Assembly (NCBI GenBank): GCA_022410635.1
Contig: JAJVDF010000410.1
Location: 328,617-392,616, forward strand
Source: Tretioscincus oriximinensis
Lineage: Eukaryota; Chordata; Lepidosauria; Squamata; Gymnophthalmidae
Direction of reading: 5' to 3'
DNA: 64,000 nucleotides
The position numbers were made by a program, and so were the translations under genes. The number at the start of each line of letters is the position of its first letter. Within the stretch, counting starts at the first letter, position 1. The notes beneath the pieces were generated by a model, which saw only the letters and a program-made list of their open reading frames with translations, did not search any database and was not told the DNA's origin. Below are positions 11,031 through 24,109 of the stretch, piece by piece.

Positions 11031-13290
11031 TGTTTATTTATTTATTTACATTTATAGCCCACTCCCCACCTGAAGGTTTTGGGGCGGCAACAACAACAAA
11101 ATAGTACAAAATATACATTTTTTTAAAAAAGTATAATTAGTATCTGAAGGTGGGGAATAAAAATAGCATTTCTTCAACCAAGGGGGAGATTATTCCAAAG
11201 ACTGAGGGCAACCATCCCTACCCCAGATTCTCATACCATTGGCTGTTGAAAGAGGTGGTACAACCAGGAGGGCCTCCCCTGCAGCTATTAAGGGCTGGTC
11301 TGTATTGGAGAAGGCGTTCCTTTAGGTATTTGGGGCCCAAGTTATTTAGGGTCTTATAAGTTAAAGTTAATATCTTGAATTGGGCTCGGTAGCAGATTGG
11401 CAGCCAGTGCAGCTCTTTCAAGATCGGCATGATATGTGTCCAGCTAGCTGTTCTGGTCGGCAGTCTAGCTGCTGCATTCTGCACCAACTGCAGCTTCCGA
11501 AGTGTTTCTAAGGGCAGCCCCATATAGAGCGCATTACAATAGTCCAATCTGGAAGTTACCAGAGCGTTGATTACTGTGGCTAAATCATCCCTGTTCTGGT
11601 CGTAACTGGCCATAACTGGCAAACCAGTTGTAACTGGAAGTAGACACTCCTGGCCACCACCTCCACATGATTTTCAAATGTTAGCGAAGAGTCTAGGAGC
11701 ACCCTCAGATTTCTCACCCATCCATTATAGGGTAATTTAACCCCATCAAGGACAGGGTGCCTCCCCACTTCACGAACTCGGGATGCTCCAACACAGTGCT
11801 TCCGTCTTGTCTGGATTCAACTTCAATGTATTGGCCCTCATCCAGCCCATTACTGCTTCCAGGCACCTGTCAAGCACTTCAACCACCTCTCCTGATTCAG
11901 ATGTAATAGAGAGATAGAGCTGTGTGTCATCTATATATTGATGACACTTCACTCCAAATTTCCTGATGACCTCTCCCAGTGGCTTCATATAGAGGTTGAA
12001 CAGAATGGGGGAGAGGATCGACCCCTGAGAAACCCCACAGGTGAGTTCCCCAGGTGTTGAGTAAGATTCCCCCAGCATCACTCTCTGGAAGCAGCCTTGG
12101 AGATAGGAGCAAAACCACTGCAATGCTTTGCCACCCACTCCTAAACTCCTTAGCCTCTCCAGGAGAGATACCATGGTCAATGGAATCAAAAGCCGCTGAG
12201 AGGTCCAGGAGATGCAACAGCGTCACATTGCCCCCATTCCTCTCCCAGAGCAGGTCATCAACCAGGGCAACTAAGGTGGTTTCCGTAACATGACTAGGTC
12301 TGAAGCCAGATTGAAATGGGTCTAGATAATCCACTTCTTCCAAGCACGCCTGCAGCTGAATAGCCACAGCCCTCTCCATAACCTTGCCCAGGAAATGTAT
12401 GTTGGCCACCGCCTGGTAGTTGTTTAGCTCTTCTGGGTCCAGGGAAGGCTGCTTGATGAGAGGGTGCACCACCACCTCTTTAAGAGCCAGCNGGTCCACC
12501 GAGTCCCTAAAAGAAGCATTCACTACTCCCTAGACCCACCCAATCATATCCTTCCAATTGGCCTTTATCAGTCAGGAAGGGCAAGGATCCAGAGGGCATG
12601 AGGGTGGCCGAACCCCCAAAAGCAGCTTGTCCACATTATTAGTCCGCAATAATCGAAACTGATCCAAATTAACTGGGCCAGACGGTTCTCTGGACACTTC
12701 CCTTGGCTATTCACAAGAGTGGCATCCAATCCCTCACGAATCCAAGTGACTGTGTCCTCAAAGTGCATAGCAAATTTGTCGCAGCAGATATTGGACGCCC
12801 TTTGCCCTTGCTCTCCTGGGTTAGATCTTATCAGGCCATTTACCACTTGAAAAAGCTCTGGATAGCTACTTGAGAGCGCAATGGTAATAGAGAAATAACT
12901 CTTTTTTGCTACCGCCACCTGGTAGGCACGATAATGTGCTCTAACCTGCGTTCGGTCAGTTTCTTGTTGGGATTTGTGCCACCTGCGCTCCAGCCGTCAG
13001 CCTTCCTGTTTCATCACTCTTAACTCCTGAGAATACCAGGGAGCTCTACAGGCTCCACAGATATGCCGAGGGCATTTGGGAGCGATCATGTTGATAGCCC
13101 TGGCCATTTCCCGATTCCAAAGGGAGACCAGAGCTTCGACAAGAGCGCCAACTGGAAAATCCCCCAGAGCATTCAAGAATCGCCCAGATTCCATAAATCT
13201 CTGGGGGTGGACCATCTGAATGGGTCTCTCACCCTTGCAGGGAGGGGCCATCACTGTAAGTCCAAATCTCACCAGGGAATGATCTGTCCA
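11031..13290 (-). mobile_element. Old 5'-truncated L2-type LINE
   Basis: A minus-strand relative of the element at 26941-30150. Its 3' end lies at 11031, where the plus strand shows (TTTA)n, i.e. an AAAT-repeat tail. Coding similarity starts near 13272 with part of the linker between endonuclease and RT (GDFPVGALVEALVSLWN, REMARAINMIAPKCPR) and runs through RT to the C-terminal domain at 11218. Multiple frameshifts and one N (12492) break it. About 2.26 kb remain of an element about 3.2 kb long. The endonuclease N-terminus is missing, the usual result of 5' truncation during target-primed reverse transcription. Confidence 0.92.
11218..13272 (-). pseudogene. Broken L2 endonuclease-RT frame (RT and C-terminal domain)
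   Basis: Open segments at 12997-13272, 12568-12918, 11927-12523, 11770-12189, 11580-11768 and 11218-11622 lie in different frames but are collinear with the 27351-29978 protein. Recognisable RT blocks are LLDLSAAFDSIDHG, GVSQGSILSPILFNLYMKPL and YIDDTQLYL (catalytic YIDD at 11926-11937, where the younger copy has YADD). The C-terminal part has VTSRLDYCNALYMGLP, LQLVQNAAARL and LKELHWLPICYRAQFK. It cannot be translated as one protein. Confidence 0.92.
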
Positions 13291-16130
13291 TGATGTTAGA
13301 AGAAGGCAAAAACTTTACCTTCTCTTGAGTCCTTGTAAATGGCATTTAGAAGAATTCTACTTGGCAGAAGCCATTCAGTTTTGATCAACGCAACTGCCTG
13401 TGGCTGATGACGGCCTGCCAGAAAGATAATAGACAGAAAGGGCAGCAGTGTATTCTCTCTGCTATCTTCAGTAATTTGGTGCCAATTGATGGAACAAGTA
13501 GGAAAAGCTGGAGATGAATGTCAGGAAAAGGAAAGCCCTTAAAACATTGTGGCTTCAGAGGTGCAGATCTGCTGATGATACTGAATGAATGGCAGAAGGC
13601 ACACAAGCTCCCTCTGCAATACCTGTTACTGTCCATTCAGCACCCCCTGAATTTGTGAGGTGGCAACAGAAGATGCTGAATGAAAAGCAGATATCAGCAT
13701 GTTCTTCAGTCCAAGGCATGCTGTGAAGGAGATTTTTTTTTNNAAAAAATGCGCAGACAGGGATGGGGGGCCTTCATTAGGGCCCAAGGGTGGGCCACTT
13801 GCCCTCAGACAATCTTGTGTGCTAACCAGTCTGCCCCAGTTTCTAGTCATTACTATTTTTTATTATAAGGCCAAAGAGTTTTACCTTCAGTTTCAGTATA
13901 ACTCTTCTAGTTAATGGTCAAAGTTGATTTTATTTAATAACTTAGTAGATTTTTTTATCTGTTGTTTTAATGTTGAGTTTCAAGACAGGTTTTCATGATC
14001 ATTTTTTCATGAAAGAGACTCAGTAAAGCTTCTTTACTTTCTGGCATTAAAGTAGAATCAATTGCAAATTTGTCTTCCTTCTCTATTATATATGCCTTTA
14101 CTTTGGTTTTAAGACATTTCTTATACAATTCTTCTATTAATTCTTGCCATATCTTCTTCTGTCTCAATGAGGTCCCTTTTATTTTTACCATTCATCATCC
14201 ATTTTTATATGAAATGTTTCCTTAATACCTCTAACATGTCTGATGAGATATCTTGCCTTTTCCATTGTAGTGTTTTATTTTATGTCTTTGGCTTATTCTT
14301 TTAAGAAGACCCTCTTATTTCTCTCCTTGCTATCTTCTGGGAATCTCATTCAATTGGGTATATATTTTCCCTTTCTCCCGTGCCTTTTCCTTCCTTCCTC
14401 AGGTTGATAGCAGAGGTTAATTGGGTATTGGGTTGGCAAAAAAAGTTTTCCAATTCTCTTTTTTAATGTGAGATTTTCAATCTAATGGTTAGAATACGAA
14501 CTGCCAAAAATAATGTAGAATGCAATTAACTAGTGTGGGGCTGTGAAAGAGAAGACAAAAAGGGAGAAAAATACACAAAAACAAATAGAAGCTCTAACAA
14601 AAATGTTTCTATTTTTAAACCCAAAATAAAATAAGTAGTGGGAAACTTAACCAACAATAAAAATGAAGCTTTGAACAGTTGATTTGTCAAATATTAGATG
14701 GTGCAGCTTTGTAACATATCCAATCCACATGAGTGAACATTTGCCTATTAAGAGATGATAAACAGATAATTGCTACATTATATTGCAGTTTAGCTACTGT
14801 AAAAGTAAAGATGGTGGGTAGAGAGAAGGCAAAGATTTCTAGGGCTGATTTAGACAGGGTCAATAATACACTTGCAAGCTGATTTTTTTGTAGCTTTTGC
14901 CTCTCTAGATTATTCAGATTATGTATACATTTGTACTTTATGACATCAGACATTCATTACCATCAGGCATATTTATAACTGAATATACCTTCAACTTTGC
15001 TTCAGACAGTTCACTCTTTCTAGGCCTATTTGTATATATTTTTTTCTTCCAGACTTTTGATAATGTCTGTGAAATTTGTTTGTTTGGGGAGGGAGAAAAC
15101 TGAAGTAGTTTGGAATTTCATTTCCCAATGGATCACATTTGGTTTGAAATCTCTATGGTGATCTACACATATGGGTGTCCACTTACAGCTTATAGCCTCT
15201 GTGAGCTTATCAATCCCCTTTGTTATGACAAGGCAGTGATTCAGCCTGCCGTCCTGCAAATAATATGGTGGGGTCATTTTTATTTTAACCACCAATTATT
15301 TGGGGCCAAAGGAGAAAGAAGAAGAAAGGAAAGTGAAAAAATTAAAAATAAAAATCTTGCCTGCTTCAAAAATTTTCATAGATGTTTAAGTCATAGAAAG
15401 CTTTGACCTGCCTTTATGGACAATTTAAACTATTCTCACTTAAGAGTTCTCTCATTTTTTTTCTACTTTGATTAGGTTGGACTGAAAAGTCGCAACAGAA
15501 TATGCTGATCTGTAGAGATAATACCTAAAGCAGTAAAAGAGTTTGCTATCTTTTTTTTCCTGCAAAGATCTTAGATAAGGATGAAGTTGGGTCTAGAGGG
15601 ACTAATCTGAAGGAGAATCATTATATACTCATTTCACCTTTTTGCTAACCTCTGAATAATATAATTTCTTATCTAATCAATGTTCTTGATGGGGCATGTA
15701 AACGGATAGGAAAGCTATATTAAACTACAAGGGTCATTTATTTCTCTGAGCTCACTGACACCTTGAAACACTAAAGAAAATGCCAGTTTCTGATTAGGTG
15801 GTTCCCATTTGCTTGTTTGTCCCTTAACTTAGTTTTCTGTCCTTTTTAAAGAAACTTGTTCAGTGGGAGGTAAAATACCAGGGCCCTTTGATTACTTGAT
15901 CCTTAGATTTAGGAACAGTGAATAGTAAGATTTGTTCTCTTAGGATACAGTAACTCTCATAACAAGTAAAATAAGAGGCAGAGTTAAAACCAAACAAAAT
16001 TAGTAAGCATATGTTGAAATGTTTGATGAATTGTTTGTTTATGTATTTCACACAAAGAAATAGAAAATAAAGTTGATCTGTAGGACACAGAAGTACTAAA
16101 ATAATACCTTCATATTTCTCACATATCCTT
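13291..16130. other. Non-coding DNA, nothing firmly recognised
   Basis: Contains two undetermined bases (13742-13743) beside a T8/A6 junction. Mariner-like starts (GGTTGGCAAAAAAAGT at about 14430; TTAGGTTGGACTGAAAAGTC at about 15473) are in the same orientation and have no matching inverted end, so I do not call an element. Open frames here show no domain. Confidence 0.4.
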
Positions 16131-16132
16131 TT

Positions 16133-16437
16133 AGAAGAAGAAGAACTGAGTTCTTAAACCCCATTTTTCTCACCTTTCAACGGGACTCAAAGCGGCTTAC
16201 AAGAGTATTTTGCCCGAAGGCTTACATTCTATCTTCCCCACCAGGCTTTGGTGATTCCCATGTATCTACTTGCAGTCAGTTGCAATTTCTTGCAATTCAT
16301 GCTTTCGAATAGCTAGGTTGGCTAAAGCTACAGGCTAGTGGAAGGTGCTCGCCCCTCCCCACATCCAACACAGGCTTTGAAACCCGATCTCCCAGTTGAG
16401 AGATGGATTCCTTAGCAACTGAGCTATCCGTGCTATC
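16133..16437 (-). repeat. tRNA-derived SINE with L2-like 3' tail (copy C)
   Basis: Read on the minus strand: ATAGCTCAGTTGC (A-box-like, about 16415-16430), a B-box-like GGGTTTCAAAGCC (about 16375-16388), the same body as 37591-37865, then TTGTAAGCCGCTTTGAGTCC, AAAAATGGGGTTTAAGAACTC and a (TTC)n tail at 16133-16146. It is complete in length (about 300 bp), and diverged from the other copies. Confidence 0.9.
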
Positions 16438-18344
16438 AAACCCCTTTCACAGTGAGGGCACTTTGACCCCTGTTACATGTGGAAGAGTGTGACATTGCTT
16501 CCGTAGGAGTCATGCAGAAGCACTCTATTTCACCAGAAGGCATATGCTGAAACATTCAATCCCCACAGATGAATCCACCTAGTAGAACTTCACTTATATC
16601 CTTAACAAAATTCCATTTTTATCACCTTGCAATGAAACATGACATAGCAGAATTCTCCCCAAAGAACTGATGGAGATCTATAATTCTGACAAGACACACT
16701 CATTGTTCGGTAAGTCAATGAAAAAAGTGATTTATGTTATATCAGGCATGGGTATCTTAAACATGCACTTTGGCAGGCTTTGGTCTAGGTCGGTCAACTT
16801 CAGACTGGAGCTGAGATGAGGCTAGGGAGATTTGAAGCAGGAAACTTCAAAAACCTCTTGGCAAATCTTTTTTTACTCAAGATGAAGTGAGCTATTCCCC
16901 TGGATGAACTGCTTTGATTGGGCTCAAACATCTAGAAGAGTTGAGGAACAGAGTTTAGATCAAGTGTCAGCACTAATTTGAATAGGGCTCAATAGTGTAC
17001 TTTAAAATACGTAAAATGCATTAAATGTATTGTATTAAATCCTTAAACATATAACTAAGCCCTGTAGAAATCCGGCTTCAGATTGCAAAGTTACTGATGG
17101 CAATACGTCTCCCACCTCCAATGGTGGAACTTTTTGTGTAACTAGTTCTAGCAGTATGGTTTCATAGGCAATTGACAAAGAATGTCAGGAATTGGCACAA
17201 AAATTGCTGTGTTTTGCTGTATCTTCAGGAGTCATTGGCAAACAAGGAGGTAATGCCATCCAGGTCTCAGGCAAAGCATCACCAAATCTGGCTGAATTTG
17301 GAAGCTGCTGCCCAGAAATATTTATCTGCTTCACTAACATCTGTGCAGAGTGAGAGTGCAATGCAGGGGTATCTCATTGCTTATGCATGGCCGCTTAGCT
17401 TATGAAGCAGTTTATTTTCCTAAAGGTCAATCTTCCTTTGGACTTTCCAAAACAGTCTTTCAAGAATGAATAACCACATCATGGTACATCTTTGCAGCAC
17501 TGAGAATAGATGGCAACAATAGATTAAGCCAATGATTCTTTCCAAAGACAAGAGGGGAAAATGTGGGTAAATTTGAAAAGCCTTGAATAATAGAAAACAA
17601 AAATAATAATGATAAAACATCAAAAAAAGTAAAGAAGGAAATGAAAAGAGGAGGGAAGCAATCTAATGGCCTCAGGGGAAACTGTCTGATATGCCACACA
17701 AAATTAGCATTAGAGCATAGTGTTGGCACTAATAAAATAATTAAACTAAACTAAAAAAACTATTCTAGAGAGCTTTAAGTTTCACTCTTAAGAAGATAGG
17801 GAGAAGTTCCACACATAAGGCAAAACGGACACAAATTCATCAGACCCACATACTGCTCTGTTCAGGGTGTGCCACAGTCTCAGTAACTTTCTTTAGTGAT
17901 ACGCTGTAAAAAACACACACCAGAGAGATCAGGTCACAAAGCACGTGGGGTAAACTCAACACCATGGACCGACATCTGTCTTGACCAGTATCCAAGGGAT
18001 GAGTACCAGTTAAGGACTATGGATATTATGGGGTGGGGGATAGCAGGAGATCCTACTACAGAGACATCTCTCTCCAGTCTCCAATCCAACCCCATCCTTC
18101 AATCATTTACCCATGTCCCAAATTAAATCTTCCTTTATGTTATAGGAAAGAGCATAATATAACTAAACTTTCTGATACCTTGGTGAATTCAGAGTAATGT
18201 ATTATATGTCCCTGCATCCTTGAATTACCCTTACAAATACTAGACTTTGGACCTACTTGGAAGGATTTTTTCTTCAATCAAAACTTTGCATGCAACATGC
18301 ACAGACAGCAGAAGATCATTGTCAGAACACTGTTTCAGGTAAGG
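16438..18344. other. Non-coding DNA, nothing recognised
   Basis: No gene or repeat family recognised. Frames at 17172-17405 and 17896-18126 have no domain similarity I can name. Confidence 0.4.
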
Positions 18345-18470
18345 GAAAATTTTATGTAGTAGTCATGCTAGTCTGGATACAGAATTGTTTGCATGGGGTC
18401 TCATAGGACCTTAGATATTAATTTTATTTTTTTAAGTGCTATGAGACCTCCTTGTTAGCATTTCAGTTAA
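18345..18470 (-). repeat. Penelope-like repeat, downstream segment
   Basis: On the plus strand, CATGCTAGTCTGGATACAGAAT and AAGTGCTATGAGACCTCCTTG are the inverse of the segment at 10310-10415 and of the part near 46155-46240. The hammerhead-like core is not present in this fragment. Confidence 0.45.
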
Positions 18471-18555
18471 GGATTAAAAATACTTTAGGCATAACCACTA
18501 TAATTTATTGTTTGTGTTCATGGTTACTTTGGGGTTGTGGACATTGGATAGGTAG

Positions 18556-19654
18556 CAGGGTGGATTTGATTTAAATCTAACTGATTTAAATCACGATTTA
18601 AATCACGATTTAAATCACTAGTCAGTAAGGCTTGATTTAAATCAGTGATTTAAATCAAAGTTTCTACCTAAACTAGTTCTTGCTATTTTAACATGCAAGT
18701 AGATGAAGATTTTTAGAGTCACTTTCTATATTACTTTTTTCTCTCCAGTTTAATGGGTTAACCATTCATATTTGGACACCACTGTTCTGTTGTACTTAGG
18801 AAGGAGAAAAATAATCCTGACCTTAATAACACTTTAAATAACAACATTACAGCATAAGTTATTTGCTTAAACAAACATCCGTGTTTGTTAACTAATTTGG
18901 CTAAACAATATATATATATATTTTAAGAAACTTAGACTGTCAGCCCAGCCTTACCGATAGGCGAAGGAGCTTCATTAAAATATTTCCAAACTGGGTCTCT
19001 TTTACGGCCTGCTGCCATTATAAGGAAAGAATGTAATAAACCTCAGATCGTACACACAAACAGATCCAGACTTGTCTGTCTGTGGCTGTGCTGCAGTATT
19101 GTGCTCAAAGTTTCACTTTCATTTTCTTGTCTGCTTGCCCTTCCTCCTCCTCACACTTAGATTCACATTCTTCTTGTGTTGTGCAGATCTATTCCACTCC
19201 AAACAATCAGAAACATATTGTCTAACTTCTTGGACTTGGCACTGAAGGGGTTGATTCTGTATTCAAAGGTTTGTAGAACAATAGGATTAAGGTCTTTTTC
19301 TCAACTCTGTTCATGTTGTAACATTTTTGCTGTGAAGAAGAGGCTGGGACCTCTGCGGAGTCAAATTCAGTTTTGAGAACTGCGTAAGTAAAGCGAGCGT
19401 CTCTGATAATATAGGAGAGAAACTGCCCACTAATCCTACAGAAACCTCTGGAAGAGCATGGCATTGTGAATGTTACACATATACAGCCTTTATTCTACTG
19501 AGTTAAACAACTCAGCTTTATCTCATGATGGAAGAACCTTTGGATGGTAAAGTATTTTCCTCAAAAAGCAGTTTATTGAAAAAACCCCGATTTAAATAAA
19601 AAAAATCCGATTTTTTTATTTTTTTAAAAAAAACATTGATTTTTATCTACCCTG
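18556..19654. mobile_element. Non-autonomous hAT-type DNA transposon, 1,099 bp, perfect 8-bp TSD
   Basis: Ends are CAGGGTGGAT on the left and CAGGGTAGAT reading inward from the right. ATAGGTAG flanks both sides exactly (18548-18555 and 19655-19662), the 8-bp TSD of the hAT superfamily. The left subterminal 100 bp has repeated GATTTAAATC palindromes (between 18563 and 18660). The right subterminal part has related GATTTAAAT and AAATCCGATTTTT. Such arrays fit subterminal transposase-binding sites. No transposase frame is present, so movement would have needed a transposase made elsewhere. An (AT)n run lies at about 18909-18920. Confidence 0.85.
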
Positions 19655-19662
19655 ATAGGTAG

Positions 19663-21612
19663 ATATGTTTATTTAATACAATCAGGATTTTTCTGGGATT
19701 GAAGCATCAGAAGGCTTCTTTCTTACATTTTGAGGAATCTGTCTACTCCACATCCAAATAATATTCAACATATGAAGCTGGGTTAAAATTTGGCACTGAT
19801 GTTCCCAGAGTTTTCCAGAGTCCCATGTCAATGTGGGGGATTCTAGTGTCAGTGGGGAACAAATTATGCCTATTTGGGGTATTCCAGTAGGAAATACTTC
19901 TGCATGAGCAGGTTTGGGCTAGATTCTCCAAAACTGAATCAAAGATTCTCTGCATGCTCTAAAACGAACTGAACTGAACCAAACCTAAAAACAGTTGTGC
20001 ATATCTCTAATCTTTACTTTTGAACTGTGTCATGTTTATTGATATCTGAGGCATATTTCACAATATATAGTGCTGACTTAAGGCAAAATGTTTCGTTGCA
20101 TCATTGTGTTGACTTAGGCTGCATGTACTTAAGTCCTACAGTCATTACTTCGTACATCATAACTAAAAAACATAAGTTTTTATTTTAAATCTGGAACCAA
20201 TAAGATGCCTTTCAGACTGTTGAAAATACACCATTTCTCATCCCTGGATAGATATTACTGGTTATTTTATATGCATGAACATCAGTCATAATGAAAAAAC
20301 AAAACAAAAACATTTTAGTTTAGTTAATGATTTTAAGAATATAAATAATTCAGTTAAGAAGAAGTACCATCTCTGCTGGATGACATAAGAAAGAGACAGC
20401 TAAAAATCTAAAGGTGACACCTGTCCGCCTCAAATAACTGCAAGGTGTTTAAGGCTTAGGCAAAGGTGATAATGGCATTGCTCAAAACACAGGTTATCTA
20501 GCCTCTGAGAAAATATCTTTTGAAATACAAAATGACAGGCTACTGATAAGGAATGAAGTACCTGTCCTTGAGGGCAGAATTACAGGAACCACAGTGTTGA
20601 AGTCATGGCTTTTTTCAAAGAAAGTATTTGTCTAGGTTTCCCTACAGTAAGTGGTTAGACTGAAATTTGTTTGCATAAATGGCTTACATGAACAGCAATG
20701 ATTTGGAAATAAGTTTGAAAAGATTGATCAGCCTTCCTTCCTGCATTGCAATGGCTTCTTGTTGATGAATTACTAAGTCATCTTATTTTTCTTCCTAATC
20801 TTGTCTTCCTTAAAGGAGTAGTGAAAATGTGATCTATCTAAGTAATTAAAAACCAATATCAGATTGCTTTCCTTTATAGTCCACCTCTTTCCATTTCATT
20901 TGTGTTTGAAGGCAACGGTGGCTTGGGTGAGAAGTAAAAGTGAATGAAATTATTTACACATGGAAATTTATATTTAAAATTCCAGCTTTGGGGTTAAATC
21001 TGAGAAATAGTATTTATTCACATCACTGGATACATCCAGATTGCTGCTTTGTGTATCATCGTTTTTATATATCTTCCTATAAAGAATTTATGCTGTCATT
21101 ACTGCCCATCATACATATCAACTATGTATGATCGATAGTCTGCACTATCACTGAAGTAGAGCAAGCAAAGGACCATGAAGAAGTTGTGGAAGTCTCAGCC
21201 GCTATCATAGGCAATGTCCAGATGGTGCCATTATAGCATAAAGACTGAATATCACACTGCAGAAGATGCATAAACGTACTAGCCAGAAAAGGCATAATGA
21301 TAGCCCTTTCTAGTGTTACCACTGTTAGAACCCCACAATCATGTATAATAAATCCCAACAAATCATATTATTATAGCATAAGAAAAAAAAACACTTTTGG
21401 ATGCACTCATGCTTATTACATGCTATGCATCACATTTAAAGATTACATAGGACTTTGTTTTCGTTCCATTCATATTTAATTTCTGGGCTTTGCTGTAGGT
21501 AACTAACAAAGCATGAGAAACAACTTTGAAGGGTTTTGCAAGTCTTATGACTTACCAGGTGTTCCATCCAGCTAAGCTATGTGCAGAAAAGGTCATTTCT
21601 TCCACAACCATT
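19663..21612. other. Non-coding DNA, nothing recognised
   Basis: No gene or repeat recognised. Confidence 0.4.
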
Positions 21613-21785
21613 ATCATAGAATCATAGAGTCGGAAGGGACCTCCAGGGTCATCGGGTCCAACCCCCTGCTCGATGCAGGATTCATTAAACCATCCCAGAC
21701 AGATGACTGTCCAGTCTCTGTTTGAAAACTTCCAGGGAAGGCGAACTCACCACCCCCTGTGGCAAACTGTTCCACTGATTTATCA
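21613..21785 (-). repeat. CR1 LINE 3' UTR fragment (bird/reptile type)
   Basis: ATCATAGAATCATAGAGT at the left edge is the inverse of the ATTCTATG-type tail repeat known for CR1. It is followed by GGAAGGGACCTCCAGGGTCAT and CCAACCCCCTGC, the hallmark CR1 3' UTR. This is a different CR1 subfamily from the copies at 31.4 and 49.5 kb, whose tails are built on TTCTTATG. Confidence 0.9.
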
Positions 21786-22985
21786 TTAATGGTACAAAGT
21801 CAGAAATGCTGGTGTTGGGGAACATTTCCTCTTTGTCTTTGAAGTTACAAAGGGAAAGCATATTAAAAGGTATTCTAGTATTGGGTTAGGCTTCATTATA
21901 ACATTTTCAAAAGCTAAGAACTGTGCAAAAACAAGCACTTAAAGCTTATATTAATCAAGTAGCAGTATGAGTGTTTATATACCTTAAAGTTCAATTATTT
22001 ATAGCAGGTAACCTTAATACTAGAATCAGGCATAACAATTATATCTTAACAATGAAATATTTGCAACTCACACTAACAAGAATTCAGATGGACTTTTGTT
22101 CTAAAGATCACTATATTGATTTTGCTGGCATATGCTTGGCTCAGCTATGTAGCAAGTTAAACTTATGTATCTTAAATCATGTAATTTATGAAGACAGGTT
22201 TGGGGAATTTATGCATTCAGCTCCTAGAGACCCTAGTAATCTGCTAACATTCTAGTTTGATTATTTTATATTATTTTAAAAATGTTAGCAACCATCAGTC
22301 AACGCTATTTCAACACACGTTTCCTGAAATAGATTTTAGGCTGGCTCAATGCATTTATTCTTAAATTAGGACGTATGTATTACGTAATAAATCATCCTAA
22401 CAAATATCTGCTTCTCTGTCTTCTGAACATAAATCAGATATATTTTGTTGTATCTGCTTTATCAGAGTGACAGTGCTCACTCAACTAGCATCTGTCAATT
22501 CTTCTTCAAAAATCATATGGAAATGTCTAAAATCTACAACCTAAAACAAAGGACAGGAACACACAAGGATAGTTACTGTGAGTAAAGTTTGACTGTGAAT
22601 GTTTTTGCCTTAGCAGGAACTTGAGAGAAACCATTATGTGAATCTAGTAGTTATGAACGCATGAAAAAGATGTTCCATTGTGAACTGACACATTATTATG
22701 CTGCCGAAATAAGCTGCTCGGAGATGCTGAAGTCTAAAGTTTATGTTCTCTGTTGGTGGAGCATGAATAAACCACCACTAATGTTTGCATGTGTTTCAGG
22801 ACCATCATGGAGGCTAGTTAAGGACACATAGTTGTGCAGATGGTAGCATTTCTAAGTACAATGTGTCCCAGTCATGGATTGCCTGATCCATACATCATGG
22901 ACCACAGGAGGTTTCTATTCAATCCAGGAACAACAATTGTGAATTAGAACTGTTATTTACTGTGGTTCCCAGAATGTTGACTTCC
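21786..22985. other. Non-coding DNA, nothing recognised
   Basis: AT-rich. The 94-codon frame at 21971-22255 has no recognisable domain. Confidence 0.4.
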
Positions 22986-23089
22986 CTCTAGAGGATCCAG
23001 TAACTGAAGCTGGCATATGCATTGCTGCTCAGCAACTCAAACTGCATAAGACTGTTGTTATAGCTATGTCCCTTTGGACTTTATTAACC

Positions 23090-23460
23090 AAGATCCCAAA
23101 TGATTGAGGCTTTTGCTTTTGCCCTATTAGATACAACTCAGTGGAAAATGCCTTCAGGCTATAGTAGTCTCTTTATGAAGAAGAGGTTTTCACCAACAAT
23201 CCTGCAAATTACAGACCCATAACCTTACTGTCAATTATAGTACAGGAAAATTGTATGCCAAGTTCCTAAATAACGGTATCATTCATGGAAGCTAAAGCCA
23301 TGAAATTTAAACAACCTTCAGAAATCTAAGCAACTTTCAGAAAAGATAGCAAAACCATGCATCACTATATGGTTCTGTCCTTAAGGATGTAAAAGCAGTT
23401 TTGTCAAAACTAGATATGACTTTTCCTGAAAATTAAATGTTGCCTCTTATCAAATATGCC
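23090..23460 (+). pseudogene. LINE reverse transcriptase fragment (R4-like guess)
   Basis: Plus-strand reading near 23185-23235 gives NPANYRPITLLSII, a classic non-LTR RT block. After a frameshift it continues with KLYAKFLNN near 23248-23275 and FRKD...HHYMVLS near 23340-23375. Spacing fits the first RT blocks. The wording differs from the CR1 and L2 copies here and recalls R4-type elements of lizards; the clade is a guess. No long open frame remains. Confidence 0.6.
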
Positions 23461-24105
23461 CCCCCCACTGCCGCCTTTAAAAATACTACTAATTCACTTT
23501 AGATATGGCAATGAGTTTGTCTTACATAAGACATCAAAATGAGCAGTGAGTTCCAGCTAAGTTGTTTTACTCTGTTCAATGTCTTTGGTTGGACAGATAC
23601 CCAAGACTTTCCATGGCTGCACTAGCATTCAATGACAGGTCCTCCCTCAGAGTTTTATCCTGGAATGATGCCAAGTGTGGACATCATTAAGAGATGCGCA
23701 TGGGTTGTTTTATGATCTTTCAGAAGATGCATTTATTATTTACAGAAGGTTTTTGAAATAATTTGCTCTCATGGGCAAAGTGACAGTCCTGCTTCCCCCA
23801 CTGTTGTTTCTTGAAGAGACTTATCTGTCCCCTTAAAGATTATTATGGAATGATTTATGTCTACATTCATTTTTAATATTTAAAACTAGGAATCCTGCTT
23901 TATTTCTGAGGGTGGAGGAAACCCCCTTCACAACTGTCAAATTGCAGCAAAGAACAATCAGAATCACAGCTGATTTTGCATGGGAAGGAAATACAATATA
24001 TCTTAGCTATGATACACTCCATTCAAAGCTTATCATAGCATACACTAGTATTTGGATGGTAGAACACTATAATAACAAGTTGAGTTATTGACTTCCACTC
24101 TTCTT
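23461..24105. other. Non-coding DNA, possibly the rest of the decayed LINE
   Basis: Includes a C8 run at about 23460. I cannot identify RT motifs downstream of the fragment with confidence. Confidence 0.35.
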
Positions 24106-24109
24106 GAAG

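Noticed and set aside
14422..15500. Mariner element between GGTTGGCAAAAAAAGT (14430) and TTAGGTTGGACTGAAAAGTC (15473)
   Set aside because: Both motifs point the same way, no inverted partner or transposase motif lies between them, and the match is short.
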